64,000 bases of DNA from Mycobacterium palustre (GTDB lineage Bacteria; Actinomycetota; Actinomycetes; Mycobacteriales; Mycobacteriaceae), in NCBI RefSeq assembly GCF_002101785.1, contig NZ_LQPJ01000124.1, positions 1-64,000 of the forward strand, given 5' to 3'. Both the position numbers and the translations under genes were made by a program. Under the pieces are notes generated by a model, which was not told where the DNA came from, made no database searches, and saw only the letters and a list, made by a program, of their open reading frames with translations. The stretch's first letter is position 1; each line of letters opens with the position of its first letter. Of this stretch, positions 51,635 to 60,430 are shown in pieces.

Positions 51635-52993
51635 ATGAAGGATCTGGTCGGCTACGCGGCATACCTGCCCCGCTACCGATTGGCCGGCAACGACATCGGG
51701 TTACGTCGGGGAGACCGGGTAGTCGGTGGGTTCGACGAGGACAGCACGACGATGGCGGTGGCGGCCGCAGCGGCGATACCCGGCGTACAGAACACCACTG
51801 CGCTGTATTTCGCGACGAGCACACCGGCTTACGCCGACAAGACCAACGCCACCGCGATCCACGCCGCGCTCGGTCTGGCGGAGGACAGCCTGGCCGTCGA
51901 CTTCTGCGGGACGGGCCGAAGCGGGTTCGCGGCAGTCTTGGCCGCCGCGGGCACCGGCGGCCTCGCGGTGAGCGCCGACATACGGGTGGGGCGGCCCGGG
52001 TCGGCGGACGAGAAGCTTGGCGGCGACGGGGCGGCAGCATTGCTTTTCGGAGACAGCGATGAGGCTCTCGCCGAGGTCGTCGCTAGCACATCGCTGACAG
52101 CGGAATTCCTGGATCGTTGGCGCGCGGTTACTTCGGTGACTGGCGAGCAATGGGAGGAGCGGTTCGGTGCCGAGCGTTACGCGGCGCTCATCCGCGCCGC
52201 GGTCGAACGCGTTGTGAAAGTTGCCGGTGTAGCCGACGTTGACCACGTGGTGCTCGCTTGCCCGAATAGCGCGATCGTCAAGCGAGCGGCGACCTTGGTC
52301 AAAGGGGAGAAGTCGGTGGTCACCTCGCCCATAGGCTTCTCGGGTGCCTGTGATGCCGCACTGGCACTGTGCAGCGTGCTCGATACCGCCGATGCGGGGG
52401 ACACCATCCTTGTGTTGTGGGCAGTCGATGGCTGTGACGCGATGTTGTTGCGGGCGACGACCGCGCTGCCGGGCGCCCGTCAACCACAGCCGGTCACCCA
52501 GCAACGGGCCGACGGCCTGCCCGTCGCGCACTTGACGTACCTGTCGTGGCGCGGGTTGGTCGAGATGGAACCCCCGCGCCGTCCGGAGCCGGACCGGCCC
52601 TCGGGCCCGGCGGCGCAGCGGTCTGCACCGTGGAAGTTTGGCCTCAGCGGATCGTGCTGCGAGGCTTGCGGATTTGTTCATCTCCCACCGGGCCGTGTCT
52701 GTAAGAGTTGCGGTGCGACCGACCAGATGGGCGTGATACCCGTTGCGGCCATGCGAGGGACCGTCGTTACCTACACCGTTGACCACCTGGCGTACTCACC
52801 GTCGCCGCCCGTCGTGCAGGCCGTGGTAGACGTGTCCGGTGGCGGCCGACTCGCCTGCCAAGTTGCCGATGCCGAGCCGGAACGCATCCAGGTCGGCTCA
52901 ACGGTGGGATTCACCTTCCGGCGCCTGTTCACCGCAGGCGACGTGCACAACTATTTCTGGAAAGCCCGATTGGACGGGAGCGGCGATGGCTAG
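51635..52993 (+). CDS. HMG-CoA-synthase-like domain fused to DUF35 (Zn ribbon/OB fold)
   Basis: A 452-residue two-part protein, ATG at 51635. Residues 1-300 are a thiolase-fold, HMG-CoA-synthase-like domain with candidate nucleophile C91 (DFCGTGRSG). Residues 335-452 are a DUF35 domain: a zinc ribbon with C342, C345, C356 and C359, then an OB fold (GTVVTYTVDHLAYSP). In mycobacterial steroid degradation DUF35 proteins partner thiolase-like aldolases (Ltp2-ChsH2). Here the DUF35 part is fused to a synthase-like domain and the thiolase-like partner follows with an eight-base overlap. Confidence 0.9.
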   Translation: MKDLVGYAAYLPRYRLAGNDIGLRRGDRVVGGFDEDSTTMAVAAAAAIPGVQNTTALYFATSTPAYADKTNATAIHAALGLAEDSLAVDFCGTGRSGFAAVLAAAGTGGLAVSADIRVGRPGSADEKLGGDGAAALLFGDSDEALAEVVASTSLTAEFLDRWRAVTSVTGEQWEERFGAERYAALIRAAVERVVKVAGVADVDHVVLACPNSAIVKRAATLVKGEKSVVTSPIGFSGACDAALALCSVLDTADAGDTILVLWAVDGCDAMLLRATTALPGARQPQPVTQQRADGLPVAHLTYLSWRGLVEMEPPRRPEPDRPSGPAAQRSAPWKFGLSGSCCEACGFVHLPPGRVCKSCGATDQMGVIPVAAMRGTVVTYTVDHLAYSPSPPVVQAVVDVSGGGRLACQVADAEPERIQVGSTVGFTFRRLFTAGDVHNYFWKARLDGSGDG

Positions 52994-54182
52994 CAGGGGA
53001 ATAGCGGGCAAGGTCGCAGTCGTGGCGATGGGCTGCTCGCGATTCGGCGAACGGTGGGCGGACTCTGCCGACGACTTGCTACTCGAGGCCTACAGCGAGT
53101 GCATGACGTCGGTTCCGGGCTTGAGGGCAAATGATATCGACGCCTACTGGCTGGGCACCTTGAGCTCGGGGATGTCGGGCCTGACGCTGAGCCGACCACT
53201 GGGAACCGGCGACAAACCGGTGACTCGGGTGGAGAACATGTGCGCCAGCGGATCGGAGGCTTTCCGCAACGCCTGTTACGCGGTCGCCAGTGGTGCCTAC
53301 GACGTGGCCATGGCTGTCGGGGTGGAGAAGCTCAAGGATTCCGGCTTCTCCGGGTTGTTACGTCAAGATCCGCCCAGCGACGGCACCGCGCCCGAACTGT
53401 CGATGACGGCACCTGCGGCTTTCTCGCTGCTGGATCCGGCCTACTGCGCGAAGTACGGTACCCACGCCGACGAGATGCGTGCGGCGATGACTCACGTTGC
53501 CTGGAAGAACCACACCAACGGAGCCCGTAACCCCAAGGCGCAGTTCCGTTCTGCCGTCGCCAGGGAAACCATCGACAGGGCGCCGAAGGTGGCCGGACGG
53601 CTCGGCGTTTTCGACTGCTCTGGGGTGTCCGACGGTGCCGCCTGCGCAGTAATCGTGCCGGCCGAACGCGCTCATGAATACACCGAAACGCCGATGTATG
53701 TTCTCGGACTCTCACTGGTGGCCGGCTCGGGCCGCGGCGCGATGGATCCCGGCTACGACTACACCAGTTTCCCCGAGGTTGTGCGCTCGGCCCAGGACGC
53801 CTACCGGCAGGCGGGCATAGTGGATCCGCGGACCGCATTCTCTCTGGCCGAGGTCCACGACTGCTTCACTCCCACGGAGATCGTGTTGATGGAAGATCTC
53901 GGATTCGCCGACGCCGGTCAGGCGTGCAAGGACGTGCTGGCGGGTGACTTCGACGCTGACGGCCGGTTGCCGATCAACCCCGACGGTGGCCTGAAGTCAT
54001 TCGGGCATCCCGTTGGCGCCAGCGGGCTGCGGATGCTCTACGAGGCGTGGCTGCAGTTCCGCGGAGAGGCAGGCCAGCGACAACTGCGCGATCCGCACAC
54101 CGCGCTTACCCACAACCTGGGCGGGCGTCCTGGCAGTTGTGTCTCTTTTGTTTCGGTGGTAGGCGCGACTCAAGGGATCTAG
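52986..54182 (+). CDS. thiolase-like protein (lipid-transfer/SCP-x thiolase group)
   Basis: A 398-residue thiolase-superfamily protein from the ATG at 52986. It has ENMCASGSEAFRNA at the first cysteine, HDCFTPTEIVLMEDLG, and FGHPVGASGLRM with the catalytic histidine; the C-terminus has GGRPGSCVSF. Members of this group partner DUF35 proteins and can act as retro-aldolases or thiolases. It is the last gene of the operon and convergent with a TetR gene. Confidence 0.9.
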   Translation: MASRGIAGKVAVVAMGCSRFGERWADSADDLLLEAYSECMTSVPGLRANDIDAYWLGTLSSGMSGLTLSRPLGTGDKPVTRVENMCASGSEAFRNACYAVASGAYDVAMAVGVEKLKDSGFSGLLRQDPPSDGTAPELSMTAPAAFSLLDPAYCAKYGTHADEMRAAMTHVAWKNHTNGARNPKAQFRSAVARETIDRAPKVAGRLGVFDCSGVSDGAACAVIVPAERAHEYTETPMYVLGLSLVAGSGRGAMDPGYDYTSFPEVVRSAQDAYRQAGIVDPRTAFSLAEVHDCFTPTEIVLMEDLGFADAGQACKDVLAGDFDADGRLPINPDGGLKSFGHPVGASGLRMLYEAWLQFRGEAGQRQLRDPHTALTHNLGGRPGSCVSFVSVVGATQGI

Positions 54183-54233
54183 AGCGCGACGCTGTGTTGG
54201 GCGTGTCTTTCGGCTCCGCGAGGACAGGCTGAA

Positions 54234-54881
54234 TCAGAGCAGCTCTTCGGCAGCCGTGCGAACGATGGTTTCGGCTTCGGTGGCCGGCACTCCGAGCGCC
54301 GCGAGGACGTGCTGGGCAAATGCCCGGTCAGCGTCTGGACCGTGCCGTCCGTCGAGGACCTCGCGAATGAGAGCGAAGGCGCCGCCGATCACGGCAGTCA
54401 GTACCACCTCGATGTCGGCGACGACGAAGCGGTCGCTCGCGATACCGCGTTCGACAGCGACCCGAGCATGGGGGTGGACCGCTTCGCCGAACAGGGCCTC
54501 CGAATGGCCGATGTTCACGATCAGCCGGGCGAAGTCAGGTTCGTCGTAGGCCAGTCGGATCACCCTGAGGTTGGCCAGCGCGACCACGATCGCCGGATCG
54601 GTGTCCGCGTTGATGTCGCTGATCGTTGCCAACGCGAGTTTGGACAGGCTCTCGGTGATCACCGCCTCCAGCAGCTCTTCTTTGGAGGAAAAGTAGTTGT
54701 AGAAACCGCCCAAGGCGATATCTGCTTCCTCGGTGATGTCCTGAATACGCACGCGAGCAACGCCTTTCGCTGCGATCAGCGAGCGAGCGGCATCCATCAG
54801 CGACTGCCGCGTGCGGAGTCGCTGACGCTCGACGCGGGTCAGCGTCTTGCTTTTGGGAGCAGAAGCCACGCCCGAATTCAT
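54234..54881 (-). CDS. TetR family regulator
   Basis: A TetR protein of about 215 residues if started at the ATG at 54881 (MNSGVASAPKSK); the open frame extends to 54962 but that part runs through a palindrome. The helix-turn-helix is ARVRIQDITEEADIALGGFYNYFSSKEE. The C-terminal domain is typical. It lies tail to tail with the large dioxygenase operon and faces away from the gene at 55178, so it could control either. Confidence 0.88.
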   Translation of the reverse strand: MNSGVASAPKSKTLTRVERQRLRTRQSLMDAARSLIAAKGVARVRIQDITEEADIALGGFYNYFSSKEELLEAVITESLSKLALATISDINADTDPAIVVALANLRVIRLAYDEPDFARLIVNIGHSEALFGEAVHPHARVAVERGIASDRFVVADIEVVLTAVIGGAFALIREVLDGRHGPDADRAFAQHVLAALGVPATEAETIVRTAAEELL

Positions 54882-54887
54882 ACGCGC

Positions 54888-54901
54888 TGAATACGTATTC
54901 A
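54888..54901. promoter_or_regulatory. perfect 14-bp palindrome TGAATACGTATTCA, TetR operator candidate
   Basis: Perfect dyad directly upstream of the preferred TetR start at 54881. Further ATTCA units occur nearby (54875-54880 and around 54919-54930). Location and form suggest autoregulation. Confidence 0.55.
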
Positions 54902-55177
54902 TGCTTGAAATCTTATTCACGTTCATGTTAGCTTCGTTAGGTGGCGCCGTGAACTGGCTCACATGAGTAGGAAGATTCCGATGGTTTCTCCGCTGTAGGC
55001 GATCCCGAAGCCGCCGATCTTTCGGGCGATGCCCAGGGCCGGCAAGGCAATCGTGAACACCTTGGTGTCCGGCGTGGCGGCGTCGGGAGCACGGTCGCGC
55101 GTGCCTCGGGCTGGTTACGGCTGGCCCACCCGTCGGCTGCTGTCTGCCGTCACACCCGTTGATGCATAGGAGCTTTC

Positions 55178-56224
55178 ATGCCGCTACACACTCATCCCGC
55201 CGAAACCGACCTGCTGTTACCGCTGCCTGCAGCAGGGGAGCAGTGGGATCCACACCTCATCCATACGCATTACTTCGGCTTCTCGGTTCCCGAGGCGGCA
55301 ATCGGCGTATTCCTCTACGTCCGCTACCAGCCGGCGTTCCCGTTGTCACAAGGCGGCGTCTGCATCTTTCAGGGCACCGACAACATCGAATACACCGACA
55401 TGGCTTTCCTGGACTACGAGATAACGATGCCGTGGCCCACAGTGTCGGGAAACACGATCACCACTGACAACGGGCTGACGATCGACTTCATCGAGCCCGG
55501 AAAGACCGCGCGGCTTACCTACGACAGCGGTGATGGAGCCGCCGCGATCGATGTCATCGCCGAGGCGGTGACTCCGCTTCTGGCGCGAGGGCATGTGATG
55601 CCGGGGGAAGACGATCACCACGAAGCATCCCGGATGCCCGGCGGCACTGAGCAATTCATGCATGTCACCGGCGAACTACGACTGCGCGGCGACGTTCACG
55701 CGGTCAACTGCTACGCACCGAGAGATCGATCGTGGTGCCAGATCCGGGTGGAACGCCGCGGCGCAGTCCCGGTTCCGCCGGTCGGTTGGTCACCGATGTA
55801 CTTCGGTCCGGATTTGATCTTCAACCAGATCAGCTTTGAACCGCTGGACACCGATCCCGCGTGGGCCGGGCTCTACGAGGTCGGCGACCGCGCCTCACAT
55901 CACTTCGCCTGGATTCAGCGCGGCGACGAAAGCCGGTCGATCAAGTGGGTACGCCGCAACGTCCTCGAATACCACCAGCGAACCTACCTGCCGATGCGTC
56001 AAGAGATCACTACCGAGGACGAGCTTGGCGAGGTGTACCGGTTTCAGGGCGAGGCGATCGCCTGCGCGTCGCTGCCGGCGTGGCCTAACACGTCTTTCCA
56101 CGACAGCGTCTATCGCTGGACCGACGAACAGGGCCGAATCGCCTACGCGACGTACCAAGAACTGTGGTTCGACGAGTACCAGCAACTGATGAAGCGCCGT
56201 GCGCTGGCCGCATGGCAGTCGTGA
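55178..56224 (+). CDS. conserved hypothetical protein, possibly a lipocalin-like (AttH/CrtC-type) fold
   Basis: A 348-residue soluble protein rich in strand-like segments and in Trp/Tyr. It has YFGFSVPEAAIGVFLYVRYQP near the N-terminus, a central HHEASRMPGGTEQFMHVTGELRL and a C-terminal EVYRFQGEAIACASLPAWPN. Double beta-barrel proteins of the hydroxyneurosporene-synthase/AttH type have a similar pattern, but the call is weak. The stop overlaps the start region of the next gene (TGATG). The neighbouring flavoprotein and kinase-fold genes suggest a three-gene unit. Confidence 0.6.
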   Translation: MPLHTHPAETDLLLPLPAAGEQWDPHLIHTHYFGFSVPEAAIGVFLYVRYQPAFPLSQGGVCIFQGTDNIEYTDMAFLDYEITMPWPTVSGNTITTDNGLTIDFIEPGKTARLTYDSGDGAAAIDVIAEAVTPLLARGHVMPGEDDHHEASRMPGGTEQFMHVTGELRLRGDVHAVNCYAPRDRSWCQIRVERRGAVPVPPVGWSPMYFGPDLIFNQISFEPLDTDPAWAGLYEVGDRASHHFAWIQRGDESRSIKWVRRNVLEYHQRTYLPMRQEITTEDELGEVYRFQGEAIACASLPAWPNTSFHDSVYRWTDEQGRIAYATYQELWFDEYQQLMKRRALAAWQS

Positions 56225-57870
56225 TGGGAGGGCAGGAAGTGTTTCATTCGAAGAGCAATGACTACGACGTCGTAGTGATCGGCGCCGGCCACAACGGTCT
56301 GACGGCCGCGGCCTACCTCGCCCGGGCGGGACTTCGGGTGGTCGTGCTGGAGGCCTCGCCCACGTCTGGTGGCATGCTGGGCACGAACGCCATCTTCGAC
56401 AAGGCGCCAGAGCATCTGATCAACGAAGGCGGTATTCAGGCTTCGCTGTTCCGCTCGAGCACCGTCGAGGCCGATCTGGACCTGCAACGCCACGGTCTGC
56501 GGCAGGTCATCGCCGATCCGTTCCACGTGCACCTCGATCCTGACGGACCATCGCTGGCTTTCTGGAAAGACCCGGCGCGTACGGCTGACGAACTGAACTA
56601 CTTCTCGCGCAAAGACGCTCGCGCCTATCTCGAGTTCGCCCAACAGCTGGACGCGGCAATGGATCTCGCGCTGCCATTTATGAACGGCCACCCGACCCAC
56701 CCATCAGGTAAAGCGATCCTCAATGCGATACCCGTGGCGCTGCGTCGGCGCAAGGATCTGCTGCCTCTGATCAGCTTCCTGACCCGTTCGCATGCCGAGA
56801 TCATCACCGAGCGTTTCGACACCCCGTTATTGCGCGCCGCACTGGCGTCGATGCCGCCGTTTTGCTGGATGACTCAGGATGGCACCGGCTGGGCGTTGAT
56901 CTATATCGCAATGTGCATGCGTACCAACTCGTCTCGCATGGTCGGAGGTTCGGGCGCGTTGCCGGGGGCCATTCAGCGTTCGTTCGAGGCGCATGGTGGC
57001 AAGGTACGTCTGTCCGCACGCGTGGAAGAGTTGTTGCTCGACCGCGGTCAGATCAGCGGTGTTCGACTCGAAGGGGGCGAGGTAGTGCGCGCGCCTTATG
57101 TGTTGGCGTCGTGCAGCCCGAAACTCACGCTGTGTGAGCTTTTGCCGCGCGGGGTTCTCGACGACACCATGCAACGACGCGCGGACGCCATCCCGGTCGA
57201 TGTGGTCGAGGCTGCGACGCTCAAGATCGATGTCGCACTCGACGGTCAGTTGTCCCTGCCGCGCCACCAGGCTTGGCGAGATGACGGCTTGGATCTGCGC
57301 GAACCGATCTGCGCCTGGCAGACATTCGAAGAGCATATCCGGGCGTGGGAGGACACCATTGCCGGTCGCTGGCCGGATCCGATCTGCGGCATCGGGATCA
57401 TTCCGACAGCCCTGGACCCCAGCCAGGCACCGGCCGGCAAGGACACCTTCTGGTACTGGTCCGGCATCACGCCGGCACATCCGGACGAGCCGTGGGAGGA
57501 CGTCCGGGACAAGATAGGAGACCGCGCATTGAGCGCAGCAGCCGACTTCTACAAAGGACTGGACTCGATGGTCATCGAGCGACGGGTGTTCAACATTCCG
57601 GACCTGGCGACGCGCTTCAATGTGCCCGGCGGCAACGTGTATCACGTCGACCCAGCCGGGATGCGGTTCGGACCATTACGGCCCGCAACGGGTTTCGGCA
57701 GTTACGACACGCCAGTTCCGGGGTTGTTCCTCAGCGGCGCCGGGACGCATCCCACGGGCGGTATCAGCGCCATTCCCGGTCAGCAATCGGCCAAATGGCT
57801 ACTGAAAAAGATGAAGCGGTCTAACGGCTTGGTCGGTCGCGCCAGGCAGCGAATCTCGAACTCTCGTTGA
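56224..57870 (+). CDS. phytoene-desaturase-like FAD oxidoreductase
   Basis: About 548 residues. The dinucleotide motif VVVIGAGHNGLTAAAYLARAG with the following ASPTSGGML is that of the phytoene desaturase/carotenoid isomerase group. The C-terminal FAD segment is GLFLSGAGTHPTGGISAIPGQQSA. No membrane anchor is seen. Start at the ATG at 56224 or the GTG at 56239, which lies closer to the GGGAGGGCAGGA site. It would oxidise or isomerise a hydrophobic substrate; no carotenoid synthesis genes are present in the window. Confidence 0.85.
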   Translation: MGGQEVFHSKSNDYDVVVIGAGHNGLTAAAYLARAGLRVVVLEASPTSGGMLGTNAIFDKAPEHLINEGGIQASLFRSSTVEADLDLQRHGLRQVIADPFHVHLDPDGPSLAFWKDPARTADELNYFSRKDARAYLEFAQQLDAAMDLALPFMNGHPTHPSGKAILNAIPVALRRRKDLLPLISFLTRSHAEIITERFDTPLLRAALASMPPFCWMTQDGTGWALIYIAMCMRTNSSRMVGGSGALPGAIQRSFEAHGGKVRLSARVEELLLDRGQISGVRLEGGEVVRAPYVLASCSPKLTLCELLPRGVLDDTMQRRADAIPVDVVEAATLKIDVALDGQLSLPRHQAWRDDGLDLREPICAWQTFEEHIRAWEDTIAGRWPDPICGIGIIPTALDPSQAPAGKDTFWYWSGITPAHPDEPWEDVRDKIGDRALSAAADFYKGLDSMVIERRVFNIPDLATRFNVPGGNVYHVDPAGMRFGPLRPATGFGSYDTPVPGLFLSGAGTHPTGGISAIPGQQSAKWLLKKMKRSNGLVGRARQRISNSR

Positions 57871-57879
57871 GGAGATCTC

Positions 57880-58998
57880 ATGGCACTGAAGAACGTAATC
57901 GACACCGATGTCGCAGCCGCCAAGCTGGCTTACTGGTTATCCTCGAAAATGCCCGAGGCCCAGCAGATCACGATCACCGACTTGCACGTGCCCGGTGCAG
58001 GCGGGTTGTCGAACGAAACGGTGCTGTTCACCGTGCATTGGCAGCAGGATGGTGCGGCGGTAACGAGAGGCATGGTCGCCCGGGTGCAGCCCAACGGCCC
58101 CGGAGTGTTCCGGGATTACGACCTGCGCAAGGAGTGGGCCGTCATCAAGGCATTGGGCAAACACACGAAGGTACCGGTCCCCGAGGCCTACTTCTACGAA
58201 GAAGATCCGTCCATTCTCGGTTCGCCGTTCCTGGTGATGGAGCGCATCGACGGACGCATCCCGGCTGACGACCCACCGTTTACGGCGGCCGGGTGGGTGC
58301 TCGACCTGACGCCTGAGCAGCGACGTCGGATGTGGCATAACGGCATCGACACGATGGCCGCCATTCACGGTGTCGACTGGCGCGGGGCCGGGTTGGGGTT
58401 CCTGGATGCACCCGAGAACCACAGCGGTCTCGACGCCGGCCTGGCTTATTGGCGGAAGATATTCGACTGGGCGGCCGAGGGCGAGCCGAACCCGACGATC
58501 GAAGCCGCCCTTGCATGGCTCGACGAGAACCGGCCTGAGTCCGATACAGAGAAGGTGCTCAATTGGGGCGATGCACGGGTCGGCAACATCATCTTCTCCG
58601 ACAGCCTGGCGGCCGCGGCGGTGCTCGACTGGGAGATGGTCGTCCTGGCCAGCCGTGAGCAAGAAATTGGCTGGTGGCTGTTCCTCCAGCGCCATCACAC
58701 CGAGGGTGTGGGCCTGCCGCTGCCTGAGGGCATTCCCGATCACGCCGAAACGGTCGAGTACTACGAGCAAATCACAGGTCACCGGCTGCAAAACCTGGAT
58801 TATTACGAGGTCTTGGCCGGAACCCGGTTGGCGATCTTGATGGTTCGGGCAGCGCACCTGATGATCGGTGCCGGACTTCTGCCGCCGGATGCCACGATGG
58901 CGCTGAGCAATCCGGCTACCCAACTGGTCGCGAAGCTGCTCGGTTTGACCGCTCCAGACGCGGTCAGCATCAGCTTCATCGGCAATCGTGGCCAGTGA
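57880..58998 (+). CDS. aminoglycoside-phosphotransferase-fold protein (APH family)
   Basis: A 372-residue protein of the APH/choline kinase fold. The Brenner-type motif is NWGDARVGNIIF (Trp replaces the usual His), and the metal aspartate lies in VLDWEMV. Family members near lipid-degradation genes (ACAD10-like) are believed to phosphorylate hydroxyacyl-CoAs or related alcohols, so a role in catabolism rather than antibiotic resistance is likely (inference). It follows the flavoprotein by nine bases with GAGGAGATC as ribosome-binding site. Confidence 0.85.
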   Translation: MALKNVIDTDVAAAKLAYWLSSKMPEAQQITITDLHVPGAGGLSNETVLFTVHWQQDGAAVTRGMVARVQPNGPGVFRDYDLRKEWAVIKALGKHTKVPVPEAYFYEEDPSILGSPFLVMERIDGRIPADDPPFTAAGWVLDLTPEQRRRMWHNGIDTMAAIHGVDWRGAGLGFLDAPENHSGLDAGLAYWRKIFDWAAEGEPNPTIEAALAWLDENRPESDTEKVLNWGDARVGNIIFSDSLAAAAVLDWEMVVLASREQEIGWWLFLQRHHTEGVGLPLPEGIPDHAETVEYYEQITGHRLQNLDYYEVLAGTRLAILMVRAAHLMIGAGLLPPDATMALSNPATQLVAKLLGLTAPDAVSISFIGNRGQ

Positions 58999-59035
58999 GG
59001 CGACGCGATCGCGGGCGTCATGCACCAGCCCGAAG

Positions 59036-59056
59036 TTTTTCTATTTAAGATAAAAA
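59036..59056. promoter_or_regulatory. AT-rich imperfect palindrome and -10 upstream of mceG
   Basis: TTTTTCTATTTAAGATAAAA(A) is a 21-base imperfect dyad containing TAAGAT, a plausible -10, about 120 bases before mceG. It stands out in otherwise GC-rich DNA. Confidence 0.4.
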
Positions 59057-59173
59057 TCCTGCTGTCACGTCGACGCAGCGAAGCTATGCTGGCCCCGGCG
59101 GACACGCTTGAGCGGTTTGCTCGCGCGCCGAGCGAACCGGCGATGAGCAAGTGTCGAAACGGGAGGGGTTGGC

Positions 59174-60244
59174 GTGGGTATCGGTATTTCGGTTACGGGG
59201 CTGACGAAGTCGTTCGGCGCTCAGCGAATTTGGGAAGACGTGACGATGGACATTCCGGAGGGCGAGGTCAGCGTGCTGCTGGGCCCGTCGGGTACCGGTA
59301 AGTCGGTGTTCTTGAAGTCGTTGATTGGTCTGCTGCGCCCGGAGCACGGCTCGATCGTGGTCGACGGCACCGACATCACCGAGTGTTCGCCCAAGGAGCT
59401 CTACGACATCCGCACTATGTTCGGCGTGCTGTTCCAGGACGGCGCTTTGTTCGGGTCGATGAACCTGTATGACAACACCGCGTTCCCATTGCGCGAGCAC
59501 ACCAAGAAGAACGAAGGCGAGATCCGTGACGTGGTCATGGAGAAGCTGGAACTCGTCGGTCTGGGCGGGGATGAGAAGAAGTTCCCCGGTGAGATCTCCG
59601 GTGGTATGCGTAAGCGCGCCGGCCTGGCCCGCTCGCTGGTGTTGGACCCGCAGATCATTCTGTGTGACGAGCCCGACTCGGGTCTGGATCCGGTCCGTAC
59701 CGCTTACCTGTCGCAGTTGCTGATCGACATCAACGCCCAGATCGACGCGACCATCTTGATCGTGACGCACAACATCAACATCGCGCGCACGGTGCCCGAC
59801 AATATGGGCATGCTGTTCCGTCGCAAGCTGGTCATGTTCGGGCCCCGCGAAGTGCTGCTGACCAGCGACGAGCCCGTGGTACGGCAGTTCCTCAACGGTC
59901 GTCGTATCGGGCCGATCGGCATGTCCGAGGAAAAGGACGAGGCCACCATGGCCGAGGAGCAGGCCCAAATGGAGGCCGGTCACCACGACGGTGGTGTCGA
60001 GGAGATAGAGGGCGTGCCCCCACAGATCACCTGCACTCCGGGCATGCCCGAGCGCAAAGCTGTGTCCCGTCGTCAGGCCCGGGTTCGGGAGAACCTGCAC
60101 CTGCTGCCCAAGGATGCCCAGGAGGCCATCCTCGAATCGTTCGCGAAAGCCGGCAAGCACGCCGCAGCTGAAAACTACGACAGTTACGCCGACCAGCACG
60201 ACGAGGTCGATACCGCATCGATGCCGATCCTGCGAGGGTCCTGA
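59174..60244 (+). CDS. mceG: MceG/Mkl ATP-binding subunit of the Mce importer
   Basis: A 356-residue ABC ATPase. Walker A is GPSGTGKS at 37-44, the signature is ISGGM at 142-146 and Walker B IILCDEP at 162-168. A charged C-terminal extension of about 110 residues (from residue 240) distinguishes MceG from generic ATPases. It energises the YrbE permeases of mce operons. Mycobacterial mceG is usually separate from the mce loci, as it is here, 16 kb from mceF. The start is GTG at 59174 behind GGGAGGGGTTGGC. Confidence 0.93.
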   Translation: MGIGISVTGLTKSFGAQRIWEDVTMDIPEGEVSVLLGPSGTGKSVFLKSLIGLLRPEHGSIVVDGTDITECSPKELYDIRTMFGVLFQDGALFGSMNLYDNTAFPLREHTKKNEGEIRDVVMEKLELVGLGGDEKKFPGEISGGMRKRAGLARSLVLDPQIILCDEPDSGLDPVRTAYLSQLLIDINAQIDATILIVTHNINIARTVPDNMGMLFRRKLVMFGPREVLLTSDEPVVRQFLNGRRIGPIGMSEEKDEATMAEEQAQMEAGHHDGGVEEIEGVPPQITCTPGMPERKAVSRRQARVRENLHLLPKDAQEAILESFAKAGKHAAAENYDSYADQHDEVDTASMPILRGS

Positions 60245-60289
60245 TTCCGGCCGCAAGGGTGGATGTCGGGTTGGTGACGAGGAGCAGCG

Positions 60290-60317
60290 CCTTACCATAA
60301 GTCGACTTATGGTAAGG
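60290..60317. promoter_or_regulatory. 28-bp perfect palindrome
   Basis: CCTTACCATAAGTC followed directly by its exact reverse complement. It lies 45 bases after the mceG stop and 113 before the SCP2 gene start. The absence of a loop and of a T-run makes an operator more likely than a terminator. Confidence 0.7.
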
Positions 60318-60320
60318 TCC

Positions 60321-60338
60321 CTGTGACGGGGGTCATAG
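60321..60338. promoter_or_regulatory. CTGTGAC-GGGG-GTCATAG inverted repeat
   Basis: Seven-base arms with one mismatch, three bases after the 28-bp palindrome. It is similar to the element upstream of the mce operon (31442-31459). Confidence 0.4.
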
Positions 60339-60430
60339 ACCGTGCTGAGCATACTTCGTGGCACGAAACCTGACTCGGCGACAATTTGAATCTTAATTAA
60401 AATAAACTGAGATTAAGGAGACGCGAAACA

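Noticed and set aside
57880-58998. Aminoglycoside resistance gene
   Set aside because: The fold is shared with many metabolic kinases, the HGD motif is altered, and the context is lipid metabolism.
60290-60317. Intrinsic terminator for mceG
   Set aside because: The dyad has no loop, is AT-rich and lacks a following T-run; an operator fits better, though termination is not excluded.
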